Positions 1-8,871 of a stretch of 64,000 nucleotides of DNA are shown piece after piece. The DNA is from Liquorilactobacillus sucicola DSM 21376 = JCM 15457 (lineage in GTDB: Bacteria; Bacillota; Bacilli; Lactobacillales; Lactobacillaceae): the NCBI RefSeq assembly GCF_000612445.1, contig NZ_BALC01000004.1, forward strand, positions 186,001 through 250,000, written 5' to 3'. The notes beneath the pieces were generated by a model, which saw only the letters and a program-made list of their open reading frames with translations, was not told where the DNA came from and did no database searches. The position numbers and the translations under genes were made by a program. Each line of letters begins with the position of its first letter. Within the stretch, counting starts at the first letter, position 1.

Positions 1-1
1 T

Positions 2-472
2 AATATTTCGACAGGTAAGTATAGACAATTTACTAAATTAAGAGAAAAGGTAATAACAGATCTTTTTTCAAATCACTTAGAGGATGGAACACTTTCAGAC
101 CAGAAAAAGGATAAATTGATTGATGTACTATTATCAGATTACAATGGAAATGTTGATAAGATATTAAAAATTTACGAGACATACGATTCTGCAGAGAAAC
201 AAATTAAAAAGTTAATTGCTTTATGTAGAGTTAAGTCTATTAAAAATAGTGATATAATTAATTTTATATTTAATACGCATGATGATAACATTATGAAGTT
301 AACTGAGGAAAAAACTGGAACAATTCGTTTAAAAAATAGAAAGAGTATTATAAATTTATTACAGGAATTTTGTGAACGTGATTTAGTTAGAGGAATGAAA
401 GAACTTAGAAGGCCTAAAAACACAATATCAGTACAGAAAAGTAATCAATTTATTAATTTAGTTAGAAATTAA
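2..472 (+). CDS. 3' part of a gene of unknown function
   Basis: The reading frame is open from the left edge of the window to a TAA at 470-472, so this is the C-terminal ~156 residues of a longer protein whose start lies outside. A TTG at 116 is available but has no ribosome binding site, and the frame is clearly coding upstream of it. The product is Lys/Asp/Asn-rich, looks mostly helical, and has no signal peptide or membrane segment. I do not recognise the family. A short spacer separates it from a convergent small gene. Confidence 0.6.
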   Translation, partial: NISTGKYRQFTKLREKVITDLFSNHLEDGTLSDQKKDKLIDVLLSDYNGNVDKILKIYETYDSAEKQIKKLIALCRVKSIKNSDIINFIFNTHDDNIMKLTEEKTGTIRLKNRKSIINLLQEFCERDLVRGMKELRRPKNTISVQKSNQFINLVRN

Positions 473-670
473 ATTTATGGTTGCTGAGTAATCGCCCGTA
501 AGCCATAACAACTATAACAACTTATAAATTTTTATCGGCTAAAATAGAGTATTGATCGAAATACCCAATCATTTTTATTTAGTGTAGATTTTGAATGTTG
601 ATTTAACGACATTTCAAGTTAATGTAATTGCTAGTAATCTTTTTATTTAAATAACTATTGTGTAAAAAAA

Positions 671-695
671 GACCCTGACCGGTAAAATCAGGGTC
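671..695 (-). terminator. Rho-independent terminator of the small minus-strand gene
   Basis: An 8-bp perfect stem (GACCCTGA/TCAGGGTC) with a 9-nt loop is followed, on the minus strand, by a run of seven T. It lies just after the stop of the gene at 710-985. Confidence 0.8.
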
Positions 696-709
696 CTTAA
701 TTTCTAGTG

Positions 710-985
710 CTAACCAAGCTTACTAGGCGTTAGACAGACAATTAAAACGTATGAATTATCAGATAGATCTTGGTAACAGTTCCAAATTCTTTCATCAGCT
801 GGTGTGTTTTTTAAATAGTCAGTAATGCCACTGATGTGATCCTTGAGTTCTTGTTCAGTAAAGAAGATATGCTGTGTCAATTGAAGCATTTTTATCTGAA
901 GTGGTGAAAGTTTTAAACCAGCCTGTAGTTCTAAATCTTCGATAATTTCCTCAATCATTTCTTGTTCTCTAATCTTTTGTAACAT
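710..985 (-). CDS. Small hypothetical protein (91 aa)
   Basis: The gene has a strong ribosome binding site (AGGAGG, 7 nt before ATG) and its own terminator, so it is probably real. The product is acidic and helical, begins with a run of Glu/Ile heptads, and shows no membrane segment or known motif. It lies directly downstream of the XRE regulator on the same strand, with a hairpin between them, and may be partly co-transcribed. I do not recognise the family; a regulator partner or antitoxin-like role is conceivable but unsupported. Confidence 0.55.
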   Translation of the reverse strand: MLQKIREQEMIEEIIEDLELQAGLKLSPLQIKMLQLTQHIFFTEQELKDHISGITDYLKNTPADERIWNCYQDLSDNSYVLIVCLTPSKLG

Positions 986-1020
986 AAAAAGACCTCCTAA
1001 AATTTAAACTTCAAGAGGTT

Positions 1021-1042
1021 AAAAAGGGTGTCTTTGACACCC
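1021..1042 (-). terminator. Terminator after the XRE gene
   Basis: A 7-bp perfect stem (GGGTGTC/GACACCC) with a 3-nt loop is followed by five T on the minus strand. It separates the XRE gene from the 91-aa gene downstream. Confidence 0.7.
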
Positions 1043-1056
1043 CTAATGGTAAATAA

Positions 1057-1374
1057 TTATTTGCGATACTTTAAAATTTTCAAAATTGATTTTGAAATAT
1101 CCTGGCGTTTGTTTTCGGGTATTTCTTTTAAATATTTTAATAACTCGATTGTATCTGGATCATCTAATTTACTATCAGTAAATAAGTCAGCTAAGTCCAA
1201 GCCTAATGCGTTAGCTACATCAGCTAACTTTGCAACACGAGCATTTGCAATGTTATTTCGTTCAAGTCGAGAAATGTAACTGTCAGAAACTTCAGCTTTT
1301 TCTGCTAGTTTTTCAATTGTTAATCCTTGCTTTTCTCGGCACTCACGAATAATTTTACCTACTGATTTAATCAT
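1057..1374 (-). CDS. XRE-family helix-turn-helix regulator
   Basis: The 105-residue protein has an N-terminal Cro/CI-type HTH at about residues 6-62, with the typical LTIEKLAEKAEVSDSYISRLE pattern (residues 18-38). A short helical tail extends to the end. The ribosome binding site is AAGGAGG. It is transcribed divergently from the large surface protein at 1553, so it is a candidate repressor of that gene or of itself. No ligand or oligomerisation domain is recognisable. A comparable small XRE gene stands beside the second surface-protein locus at 11885. Confidence 0.85.
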   Translation of the reverse strand: MIKSVGKIIRECREKQGLTIEKLAEKAEVSDSYISRLERNNIANARVAKLADVANALGLDLADLFTDSKLDDPDTIELLKYLKEIPENKRQDISKSILKILKYRK

Positions 1375-1440
1375 TTCAATCCTCCTTATAGTTACTTTTA
1401 AGATAACTGTAAGGATTTTTTATTTTCTCAAACATAGCTA

Positions 1441-1476
1441 AAAAGCCATATTTTTTTAAAAAATATGGCTTTTTTA
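1441..1476. terminator. Bidirectional hairpin between divergent genes
   Basis: A near-perfect inverted repeat around AAGCCATATTTTTT is followed by T-runs on both strands. It sits in the divergent spacer between the XRE gene and the surface protein, where no gene ends. It may be a relic terminator or may limit read-through between the two promoters. A TATAAT at 1488-1493 just downstream is the likely -10 box for the surface protein gene. Confidence 0.5.
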
Positions 1477-1552
1477 ACATGATGAAGTATAATGAGTCTT
1501 AGATAGGAAGATTTACATAAAATATAAGTTTTAAAAAGGGAGTTTTGAAAAT

Positions 1553-4500
1553 ATGAATAATAAATCAAAAAAAATTGCAGTGGTGACTGCAATGGCGACT
1601 GCAACAACTTGGGCAGTTGGGGGAACGTTAAATACGATTAAAGCTAGTGCTGATACTGTAAGCACTGCGGATCAATCTGATTCTACAAGTACATCTAATG
1701 CTTCTGTTACTTCAAGTTTATCTAGTACTCAGACGCCAGTCGAAAAGGCACAGTCTGATGTAAATTCTGCCAAAGAAAATGTTTCGAAAGCCTCATCAAC
1801 ACAGGAAAATGCGCAAACAAATTATAATGATGCAGCAGCAAATCAATCATCTGCCCAAAAGAACGTTGATCAGGCACAGTCAAATACCGATGCCGCATCG
1901 TCTTCTGTCAAAGATGCACAAAGTAGTGCCTCATCTGCCGCTGATGAAGTTTCATCAGCCCAAAAAACTAATGATGAAGCCACTAGCGAAAATGTTGCTA
2001 AAGCATCAAGTTCTGTTGATACAGCCAAAAACAACGCAGCAACAGCTTCATCCAATGTTGATCAAAAGCAAGCAACCGTGAATGCTGATCAATCATCTGT
2101 ATCAGATGCACAAAAGAACGTTGATACTGCTTCTTCTGCTGAAAAAGATGCTGAAAGCAAAGCCTCATCTGCATCATCCGATGTTGATACTGCTAAGAAA
2201 GCAATGGACACAACTGGTGCTAAAGCAGATGTTGATAAAGCACAATCAAACGTTGACACTGCTACAACCGCTGAATCAAGCGCACAAAAAGATGCTGATT
2301 CTGCAACAAGTGCTAAATCCGATGCCGACAGTAAAGTTTCCGATGCATCAACAAATGTTGATAAAGCTAAAGCAACACAATCAAGTGCCGCTAACGACTT
2401 GAACACAGCCAAAGACGCTACGTCTAAGGCACAATCAACGGTCAACACTGACCAAGCTGCTGTAACTGCTGCTCAGAACGCATTAAATCAAGCTATTGCA
2501 AATAATAGTACTACGTCTAACAACGTGAGCGTTACCGTATCAAATGCCTTAGCTTCAGCTGTTCAGAAATACATTGCTGATTACAAGAAGAACAGCTCTG
2601 ATACAACTACACTTACAAATGATATGACTGCTATTGGCAAGGCTGTTGGTGATGGCACTGAAAACGGGGCTGTTAAAGTTACTTATAATGGCAACACTGC
2701 TAACGATAAAGCTACATTTAACGTAGAAAGTGGCTATAACGTTGCACTTAACAAATTAACTGATGCCGAAGTAACAGAAGTTCAACAAGCTTTAGCTGGT
2801 GCAATTAACGCTGTCCGTAAGAATCTGGGCATTGCTGATGAAGTTGGTTACGTTGAAATTAACAATGATGCCATCAAGATTGCTTCAACTTTAGCTAGTT
2901 CAAGCTTTACTGGTAACGTAACAAGTAAGTTAGCAGATCTTTCATCAAGCACAGGTGTCTCTAAGTCACTCTTAACCAGCATGGTTAACTCTGATTATCA
3001 AAGCAGTGGTATTGACGATTGGAATATCACTTACAAGACATTAACGCTTGCACAAGTTAAACAGTTTGTTCTTGATTATTACATTACGCAATCATTGTAT
3101 ACACTTGGAACAACCAACTACATTACTGCAAGTGCAGCCGTAACAAGTGATGCAAACGAAACTGTTGGTAAGCAAATCTTAGGAATTACTAAGTCGCAAT
3201 TAAATAGTACCGTTGCAAATGGTGTTACAAATTCGTATTTTGGTGCTTGGGATAATGCATTCAAGGGTCTTGACTATGGCATGGAGAAATTCCGTATGGC
3301 ATTTGTACCTGCTACGGATGCATCATTCAGCAATGCCTCAGCCTTTGATACCGCTACAATTACCACACCGGGCACACCTGCAAAGTCAACTGATACAACT
3401 TCCTTGCAGACTGCTTTAGACAAAGCAAAAGCTGCCTTAACATCTGCTAATACTGTCTTAACAAGTGCCAAGAGTACACAGGCACAAAAACAAAGTGCTT
3501 ATGACACAGCAACTGCTGCTGTTACTGCTGCACAGACTGCATATAACAATGCTGTTTCGGCACAAACAACTGCTGCCAACAACGTAACTAAGACACAGGC
3601 CGCTTTGACAAGTGCTAAGACTAACTTAGCAACTGCCCAGACTGCTTTATCGGACGCCGAAGCTACGTATGAAGAAAGCTTAAAAGACACTGCTACAAAG
3701 CAAGCTGCTCTTGATAAAGCCGAAGCTGCTTATGCTGATGCACAATCAAACGTAAATGTTGCAAAAACAACCTTATCAAAAGCTAATGATGCCTTAGCAA
3801 GTGCTAAAGCAACACTTGCAACTGATGAGACTGCCTTAAACGATGCTAAAACTGTTTTAACAAACGCTAACGATGCTGTTACGACTGCTGAAGCATACTT
3901 GAACAAGTTACAAAACGCTCCAGCTGTCTTAGCTGCTGCAAAGGCAAAATACGCAACTGCTGAAGCTGCTGTCACAAAGGCCCAAGCCGCTTACGATTCA
4001 GCTAAAAGTACATTAGTTGCATACCAAACTGTTTTATCTAATACCAAAGATGCAACAACAAAGGCAAAAAGTATTCTGGATCAAGCAAACACCAACTTGG
4101 AAAATGCCAAATCAGAACTTGCAACTGCCCAAACAAATCTCAAGTCTGCACAGGACGCCGAAACGTTGGCTGAAAATGTAGCCCGTGAGCAACATCGCTT
4201 AGCTGATGAAACAATGGCAAAAGAAAATAATTATCGCATTGTAGACAATAAAGTCGTTGATAAAAATGGAAGTCTAGTTAAAAACTGGACAGTTGTTAAC
4301 GGTAAAATGGTTGATCCTTACGGAAATGCGATTACTGTTTCGGAAGTATCTACTGCTAATTCAGTAAAAGAGGCAACCAATAATATCAACTTTACAACCA
4401 CAGAAATAACGACCCCTCCAGTAACTGGCAAACATTTTGCACCCAAAATAGGCAAACATTTTGTTAATGATTTAAATAAGGCAGCACTTTTACCGCAAAC

Positions 4501-4603
4501 AGGTGAGTCTGATAATTCTGAAATAACTGCTATAGGTTTATTGATGATTAGCATTGCTGCAGTTTTCGGTCTTGGAATTCAACGTAAGAAGACTCGTGAC
4601 TAG
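1553..4603 (+). CDS. LPQTG-anchored coiled-coil surface protein, PrgA/SEC10-like
   Basis: This 1016-residue protein has a Sec signal peptide (cleavage near ASA-DT, residue ~34). Residues ~55-320 are an Ala/Ser/Asp/Lys-rich coiled-coil stalk, ~325-620 a compact non-repetitive domain, and ~625-900 a second Ala/Thr-rich stalk. It ends with LPQTGE, a hydrophobic helix and a KKTRD tail for sortase anchoring. The stalk-head-stalk plan is that of enterococcal PrgA-type surface exclusion proteins. The head keeps a helix like AINAVRKNLGI but lacks the CAP-type histidines seen in the paralogue at 8872. Likely roles are adhesion, aggregation or exclusion of DNA transfer; none is shown. The ribosome binding site is GGGAG. 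Confidence 0.85.
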   Translation: MNNKSKKIAVVTAMATATTWAVGGTLNTIKASADTVSTADQSDSTSTSNASVTSSLSSTQTPVEKAQSDVNSAKENVSKASSTQENAQTNYNDAAANQSSAQKNVDQAQSNTDAASSSVKDAQSSASSAADEVSSAQKTNDEATSENVAKASSSVDTAKNNAATASSNVDQKQATVNADQSSVSDAQKNVDTASSAEKDAESKASSASSDVDTAKKAMDTTGAKADVDKAQSNVDTATTAESSAQKDADSATSAKSDADSKVSDASTNVDKAKATQSSAANDLNTAKDATSKAQSTVNTDQAAVTAAQNALNQAIANNSTTSNNVSVTVSNALASAVQKYIADYKKNSSDTTTLTNDMTAIGKAVGDGTENGAVKVTYNGNTANDKATFNVESGYNVALNKLTDAEVTEVQQALAGAINAVRKNLGIADEVGYVEINNDAIKIASTLASSSFTGNVTSKLADLSSSTGVSKSLLTSMVNSDYQSSGIDDWNITYKTLTLAQVKQFVLDYYITQSLYTLGTTNYITASAAVTSDANETVGKQILGITKSQLNSTVANGVTNSYFGAWDNAFKGLDYGMEKFRMAFVPATDASFSNASAFDTATITTPGTPAKSTDTTSLQTALDKAKAALTSANTVLTSAKSTQAQKQSAYDTATAAVTAAQTAYNNAVSAQTTAANNVTKTQAALTSAKTNLATAQTALSDAEATYEESLKDTATKQAALDKAEAAYADAQSNVNVAKTTLSKANDALASAKATLATDETALNDAKTVLTNANDAVTTAEAYLNKLQNAPAVLAAAKAKYATAEAAVTKAQAAYDSAKSTLVAYQTVLSNTKDATTKAKSILDQANTNLENAKSELATAQTNLKSAQDAETLAENVAREQHRLADETMAKENNYRIVDNKVVDKNGSLVKNWTVVNGKMVDPYGNAITVSEVSTANSVKEATNNINFTTTEITTPPVTGKHFAPKIGKHFVNDLNKAALLPQTGESDNSEITAIGLLMISIAAVFGLGIQRKKTRD

Positions 4604-4643
4604 GTGTGAAAAAATGTTTGATTAAGGACGGGAGAGATGTTAC

Positions 4644-5009
4644 ATGGGATCAGGGCCTGAATTGCATGAAAATAAAGAGCAAAGTGAAAAAAATGTTTCA
4701 TCTGAAAATAATTGGTTAAGAATTATGGGTAAGTTCGTAATATGGACAGTCATTATAGTTTTGGGTCTATGGATAGGTTGGTGGTTGATCTCCACAATTG
4801 TAGGATTAATTATTGGTGTTGTTTCAGTGATAGTTAGTTGGCTTATTTCTGCTTTTTGGTTCGTTGTAATTGCGTGGATTGTCTATGCAACTACACTTTC
4901 TCCTAAAGCAAGAAGGAGATCTAATCAAAAAAATAAAGAATGGGAAAGAGATCAAAAAAAACGATTGGGTGCGGATGAAAGCCAACAATGGTGGTGGTGG
5001 ATGCATTAG
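4644..5009 (+). CDS. Small two-pass membrane protein with Trp-rich C-terminus
   Basis: The 121-residue protein starts with MGSGPELHEN, a hydrophilic stretch, then two adjacent hydrophobic segments at about residues 30-55 and 57-85. A basic, charged tail ends in QQWWWWMH. The ribosome binding site is GGGAGAG. It follows the surface protein by 40 nt and may share its transcript. I do not recognise the family. The ATG-GGATCAGGG start resembles that of a short ORF at 12359, suggesting a related origin. It may be a small cell-envelope or stress protein; no function is assigned. Confidence 0.6.
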   Translation: MGSGPELHENKEQSEKNVSSENNWLRIMGKFVIWTVIIVLGLWIGWWLISTIVGLIIGVVSVIVSWLISAFWFVVIAWIVYATTLSPKARRRSNQKNKEWERDQKKRLGADESQQWWWWMH

Positions 5010-5144
5010 TACCTGCTGTGAGTAGATAGTATTTTCGTTTGTAAATATATAAACGATTTTGCTAAATACCAGACTATTGTTTAAGGATAACCCAGAATTC
5101 AACTAACTTTTTATGCAATACTAAAGTTAAAAATAAATAAAAAG

Positions 5145-5300
5145 ATGCAGAATGGCAAGAAATTACAATGGAGTATAGACGATACTCCAAAGAATTATTG
5201 TAACATTGATAGTGAGATTCAGTGTAAACAAGTTTATGATGCACAAAATGGAGTTTGTTGTGGTGGTAAAGATACTTGGAGGAAAAGCTGTAAATGTTGA
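5145..5300 (+). CDS. Candidate 51-residue Cys-rich small protein
   Basis: An ATG at 5145 opens a 51-codon frame with six cysteines (positions ~19, 27, 38, 39, 49 and 51), including CCGG and a terminal CKC. No signal peptide or membrane segment is visible and the ribosome binding site is poor. The frame is open further upstream (to 5091) without another start. Its stop overlaps the start of the lipoprotein gene at 5294 by 7 nt, which would allow translational coupling. The cysteine pattern suggests disulfides or metal binding. It could also be a decayed fragment. Confidence 0.35.
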   Translation: MQNGKKLQWSIDDTPKNYCNIDSEIQCKQVYDAQNGVCCGGKDTWRKSCKC

Positions 5301-6532
5301 TATGGACGAATTTAAAAAAAGCAAATGAAAAATATCATATTGGTAAAATAGTAATAGCCCTAGTGATAATTCTTTTTTTAGATGGTTGTGCGTCACAAAA
5401 TAATGGATTTGCTACAAAAAAGAATTTCAAACAGATAACATCTAATAAAGTTTCGTTTGTCAATCAAGTAAAAAGTCCTGCAACTCATGTTTGGGTGCAG
5501 GCCAAAGGAGATAGTGTTTCTAAAGATAGTATTGTGAGCACGATCTATGTGTTAAAAAATAGAAAATTACAAGCTTATCAGATTTTTGATAATAATATCA
5601 CACTTGGAAAACTAAGTTCCATGAGTGATAGTAAAGCTATTGAACTAGCAAAAAAGCAAGATAAAAAATATACAATGAATGGTGCAATTAAAGAAATTAA
5701 TAACTATTTAAAACAAAAAGATGGGCAAATTGGTCAAGAAACCGATTTTGACGATAATACTAAAACAATAGCAAGCGGGGGACTGAATATTTATTACACA
5801 TTTCAAGAAGATGATACAAATAAATATCAACAACAAACTGTAAAAAATATTTATAAAACATCTGCTGAAGCTCAAAGGGCTGCTGAGGATGAAGGATTAA
5901 GCAATGGGTCAAGTGATTTGCTGTCATTAAGTGACAATGCTCTTAAGAAAGATCAGAAAGTTGATACGAATTTTGGAAGAGCAATTATTAAACACATTGA
6001 AAATACTAAGTATCAGCCCCCAATGGCACAGAAACTTAAAGTAAAGAATACAACTGATGATACAGGAAACAAGATTGTAAGTCAGACCGTAACATATACA
6101 GCAGTTGATATGTTTGATTCGAAACAAGCAGAAACTACTCTATATAATTATGTAATGAAACATAAAGTAGATTTTATTAAATTACTAACATTGGCTTCGA
6201 GTTATGGTTACGGAATGAACAGTAAAGACATTTCTAGATATATGGTTTTTGGTTCTGATGGTTGGAATCCAAGTGAATTGAGCGCATACAAATCACAAAT
6301 AACGCAGTTCAGTGCAGAAGGTAATGATCTGTATGGTCAATTGCTTAATGATAAGTATAACGATTTAACTAAAGGAGTTTATGGTTATCATAAGTGGAGT
6401 AAAGCAATGACGATAAGTGATTCAATAAGTCAGAAGATTTATAAGGCTCGTTATGTTGGATATGTAACTACTAAAGGTTATTTGTTAACTAAAACACAAA
6501 ATTCCAAACAAAAAGCAACAATTAGCAATTAA
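5294..6532 (+). CDS. Putative lipoprotein of unknown function (412 aa)
   Basis: The N-terminus has charged residues, a hydrophobic segment (~16-30) and a lipobox ending LDGC (Cys ~32), so it should be lipid-anchored on the outer face of the membrane. The start follows GGAGG with about 11 nt spacing. The mature part (~380 residues) is Lys/Asp/Thr-rich and hydrophilic, without repeats or a motif that I can name. It lies downstream of the small membrane protein and the Cys-rich ORF. A binding or envelope-stress role is possible but not shown. Confidence 0.7.
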   Translation: MLIWTNLKKANEKYHIGKIVIALVIILFLDGCASQNNGFATKKNFKQITSNKVSFVNQVKSPATHVWVQAKGDSVSKDSIVSTIYVLKNRKLQAYQIFDNNITLGKLSSMSDSKAIELAKKQDKKYTMNGAIKEINNYLKQKDGQIGQETDFDDNTKTIASGGLNIYYTFQEDDTNKYQQQTVKNIYKTSAEAQRAAEDEGLSNGSSDLLSLSDNALKKDQKVDTNFGRAIIKHIENTKYQPPMAQKLKVKNTTDDTGNKIVSQTVTYTAVDMFDSKQAETTLYNYVMKHKVDFIKLLTLASSYGYGMNSKDISRYMVFGSDGWNPSELSAYKSQITQFSAEGNDLYGQLLNDKYNDLTKGVYGYHKWSKAMTISDSISQKIYKARYVGYVTTKGYLLTKTQNSKQKATISN

Positions 6533-6535
6533 TGC

Positions 6536-7080
6536 TAAGATGTAATTAAAGATGGAGATAGAAAAGACATTATACCAAGAATATGCGTATAGTCAGTTAC
6601 ACAGATTAAATTCAGCCTTTAAATACCGCCCACGCGCGTATCAAGAAACACAAACCGAAGCCGTCGCGCATGTTGTCCTGCAAAATATTGGGGTTATACA
6701 GGTAACCTACTTGCGGTTACCTAGACCAAAGTTAAAGCCATGACCCATAGCGTTTTAAGTGAAATCCAGCAGGTTAGCAACAAGGTGAGTGTGCTTAGTG
6801 AGTTTAACCAAGCAATTGGGATTACAGGAAGCACAACAAGAATCCAAGCATGAACTTAAATAGTTATTCAAGGTATTGAATAAATCCTATCAAAGCTTAC
6901 AATAACAGGTTGTTGGTACCACCACCCTAGCACAAAAGTCCCAGTTAAAGCAGCAGTTATATGATTTTGACCAAAAAATTAGTCAATGAACCAAACAACA
7001 ATTGCAAGATTTTGCCAAGCAAGGTCCAGAGATTAAGCAATCAGAAATGACAGACAAGCTACAGCAAAGAAGATGGAGCT
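6536..7080 (+). pseudogene. Decayed plasmid-type gene, probably ArdC/LtrC-like
   Basis: An open stretch at 6552-6743 encodes a segment with an ETQTEAVAHVVLQNIG motif, resembling the zincin part of ArdC/LtrC-type plasmid antirestriction or primase proteins. The matching continuation (YTGNLLAVT, then a helical SVLSEIQQVSNKVSVLSEF segment) is in other frames and interrupted by several stops up to about 7080. This is therefore a multiply frameshifted relic of a mobile-element gene. The family call is tentative; the decay is clear. Confidence 0.45.
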
Positions 7081-7083
7081 ATC

Positions 7084-7452
7084 ATGAAAAACTCGTTGTT
7101 TGAAGCAACTAAAGAAGAACTACGCTGCCGCCCTAAACATTTAATTGATTTGAACCAATGGCTTTTTGTAACCATTAATACCGCTAAATCAATGATTGAC
7201 AATACGGATAAATCCCGATTTGTTTACTTAAAAAAATTTGTTAGCTGTGATACAACTAGAGATATTCAGCAACTATTTGACAAAATACAGGGAAAATTTG
7301 GTAATACGGGTTTTTCGAAACGCCATAGCCCTAAATACCTATATCTTTGTTCTCTAGTAGCCAATTTTCCTCAAACAAGCCTTCCTAGTGAAGCTAGCCA
7401 ATTGATTAGTTATTTTGTTACCGAAGACAAGTATCTATTATACGAAATATAG
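7084..7452 (+). CDS. Small helical hypothetical protein (122 aa)
   Basis: The ATG has a usable ribosome binding site (GGAG, 6 nt upstream). The protein has no signal peptide or membrane segment and looks helical, with a basic centre. Size and helicity are similar to bacteriocin immunity proteins, but I cannot see a diagnostic motif, so that idea is weak. It lies between the ArdC-like relic and an ISL3 end, in a decayed stretch. It may be a leftover cargo gene of the former element. Confidence 0.45.
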   Translation: MKNSLFEATKEELRCRPKHLIDLNQWLFVTINTAKSMIDNTDKSRFVYLKKFVSCDTTRDIQQLFDKIQGKFGNTGFSKRHSPKYLYLCSLVANFPQTSLPSEASQLISYFVTEDKYLLYEI

Positions 7453-7479
7453 AAAATAAAAGTCGGAACAGCTATTTAA

Positions 7480-7740
7480 AACGGCTCTTTCTCAACCGCT
7501 GTTGAGGAGAAACGTTTATAAGAAAATCAATTCATTTTCGAATTGGTTTTCTTTTTTATTTGAATCGTAAATTAAATTCTAATTCGAGTGTAAAAATGTG
7601 ACCAGTTTCTGTATCCATATGTGTGCGGTACGTTTAATTTTTTTGATTTACTTTTGGTCTGTCAATATAGTTTTGATGTTTTGAATCTAACCAATAAACT
7701 CTATCGCTCAAAAATCGATATGTTCAGCAGTAGTCATACT
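7480..7740 (-). mobile_element. ISL3-family IS remnant (3' end of transposase plus terminus)
   Basis: The minus strand encodes broken pieces of the ISL3 transposase C-terminus (IKRTAYGY...HFYTRIRI type) with frameshifts. The outer end starts near GGCTCTTTCTCAA, like an ISL3 terminal repeat. The same segment recurs at 19055 and 59650. The rest of the element is missing. Confidence 0.6.
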
Positions 7741-8130
7741 AAGTTCTCGGTTCCATCAGAATATAGCACCCCGACACTATTACCAGTACCCTCTTTTTTT
7801 GAATACTTTCATCCACAATCAAATAGTCACTAATTTTATTATTAGATTTAGAATAAGCAGAATTAAACTCAATATGTTTTCCATTAGATAATGTCATTTT
7901 GATATAAAAACTGTATGATGCAGTCGTACTATTATAATCTGTACGCTTAAATTCAAAAGCATCAATATCTTTAAACATGTTTTTCAAAGCCACAACGAGT
8001 CTCGTTCTGCATTCATCAGCTGATCTTCATACTGCTTTGCTCGACAATCAATATATTTTCCCCTCCAAGTGCTAAAACAGCTAATATCACTAGTAGCCAC
8101 CACCACTTTTTTAAATATTCGTCTTCGCAT
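7739..8130 (-). pseudogene. Frameshifted small membrane-anchored protein gene
   Basis: An ATG at 8130 begins MRRRIFKK, and a shifted frame continues as KWWWLLVILAVLALGG, a membrane anchor. The first frame resumes as KYIDCRAKQYEDQLMNAER. The 84-residue frame at 7739-7993 then supplies a folded domain rich in Tyr, Ser and Phe. At least two frame changes are needed to join these parts. I read it as one decayed gene for a short N-terminally anchored extracellular protein, broken near the ISL3 remnant. The family is unknown. Confidence 0.5.
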
Positions 8131-8380
8131 TTTTAAATTTCAAATGTAAAAAGACTGTCTCACAATTATGAAGTGCTTCAATGCATCACGGTTTTTACTG
8201 TATCCTCTATTGTAAAATATTTTTCACCTTATTTGTTTTTATCATTAATTCTGACTGCATGCTCTGTTGACGTAGTACGCTTTCGCTCTGTTCCCCAGCC
8301 AATTTATCTCTACAGGCATATTTTTGCTATGCAATAACGAAAATTTATACCATAAATACATGTATTAAGTACAGTTTATA
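8131..8380. other. Intergenic stretch without recognisable content
   Basis: I see no gene, tRNA or strong hairpin between the broken minus-strand gene and the promoter at 8381. Confidence 0.5.
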
Positions 8381-8409
8381 TTGACACTTTTAAGTTTTTT
8401 TAATAGTAT
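8381..8409 (+). promoter_or_regulatory. Sigma-A promoter of the second surface-protein unit
   Basis: TTGACA and TAGTAT are separated by exactly 17 nt. The following leader (ATACCG...CTGTATTTGTTA) resembles the leader after the promoter at 12261, so the two units share an ancestral control region. Transcription would start near 8416, leaving a ~455-nt leader before the surface protein ATG. Confidence 0.65.
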
Positions 8410-8608
8410 TAGGTGTACAAGATACCGGTTTTGACTGTATTTGTTAGGTTTCTTATATATTTTCTACAATTATTCACTCAGAAATAATTTAGAAAATAAT
8501 AATTGATAATTTTTTCAGGAAATGAATGATTTATTAATGATTAGAGTTTTTATAAAGAAAATCGATAGAACTTAATCATACTTATTCTATTGACTGGGGA
8601 GGAATGTT

Positions 8609-8641
8609 ATGAGGGAAAAGGAAAGTTCAGGGTCGGGTTAG
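8609..8641 (+). CDS. Very short ORF in the leader (10 aa)
   Basis: ATG follows GGGGAGG with good spacing and encodes ten residues ending SSGSG before TAG. It lies in the leader of the surface-protein unit. It may be a leader peptide or the stump of a decayed small gene; compare the GSG-containing short ORF at 12359 and the MGSG start at 4644. Confidence 0.25.
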   Translation: MREKESSGSG

Positions 8642-8871
8642 TGGTACATGTTGAAAGGTATTTTAAGTATGCTGTTACATCACAAGACGTCACTGAGTTA
8701 ACTTATACATACAAAGTGGAGTGAAGGGATGGAACTAAATTAGAAGAAGTATTGTTAATTGCAGTGAAAAAAATTATTTTGTCTCTGCAATTTTTAGTGA
8801 TTTATGTAGTGTGGTTGTTTAGCTGAATATTTGGCTGAATGATTTGCAAATAAATATTGGGGGAAAAATGT

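Noticed and set aside
1779-3975. Many long ORFs on both strands inside the first surface-protein gene
   Set aside because: They are shadows caused by the Ala/Ser/Asp-rich repeats (GCT/GCA/TCA codons). They have no ribosome binding sites and overlap a clearly coding frame.
1740-4200. Repetitive DNA that might look like a CRISPR or tandem array
   Set aside because: The repetition is degenerate coding heptads of a coiled coil without constant repeat and spacer lengths.
7084-7452. Bacteriocin immunity gene
   Set aside because: Only size and helicity fit. No bacteriocin precursor or exporter is near and no family motif is visible.
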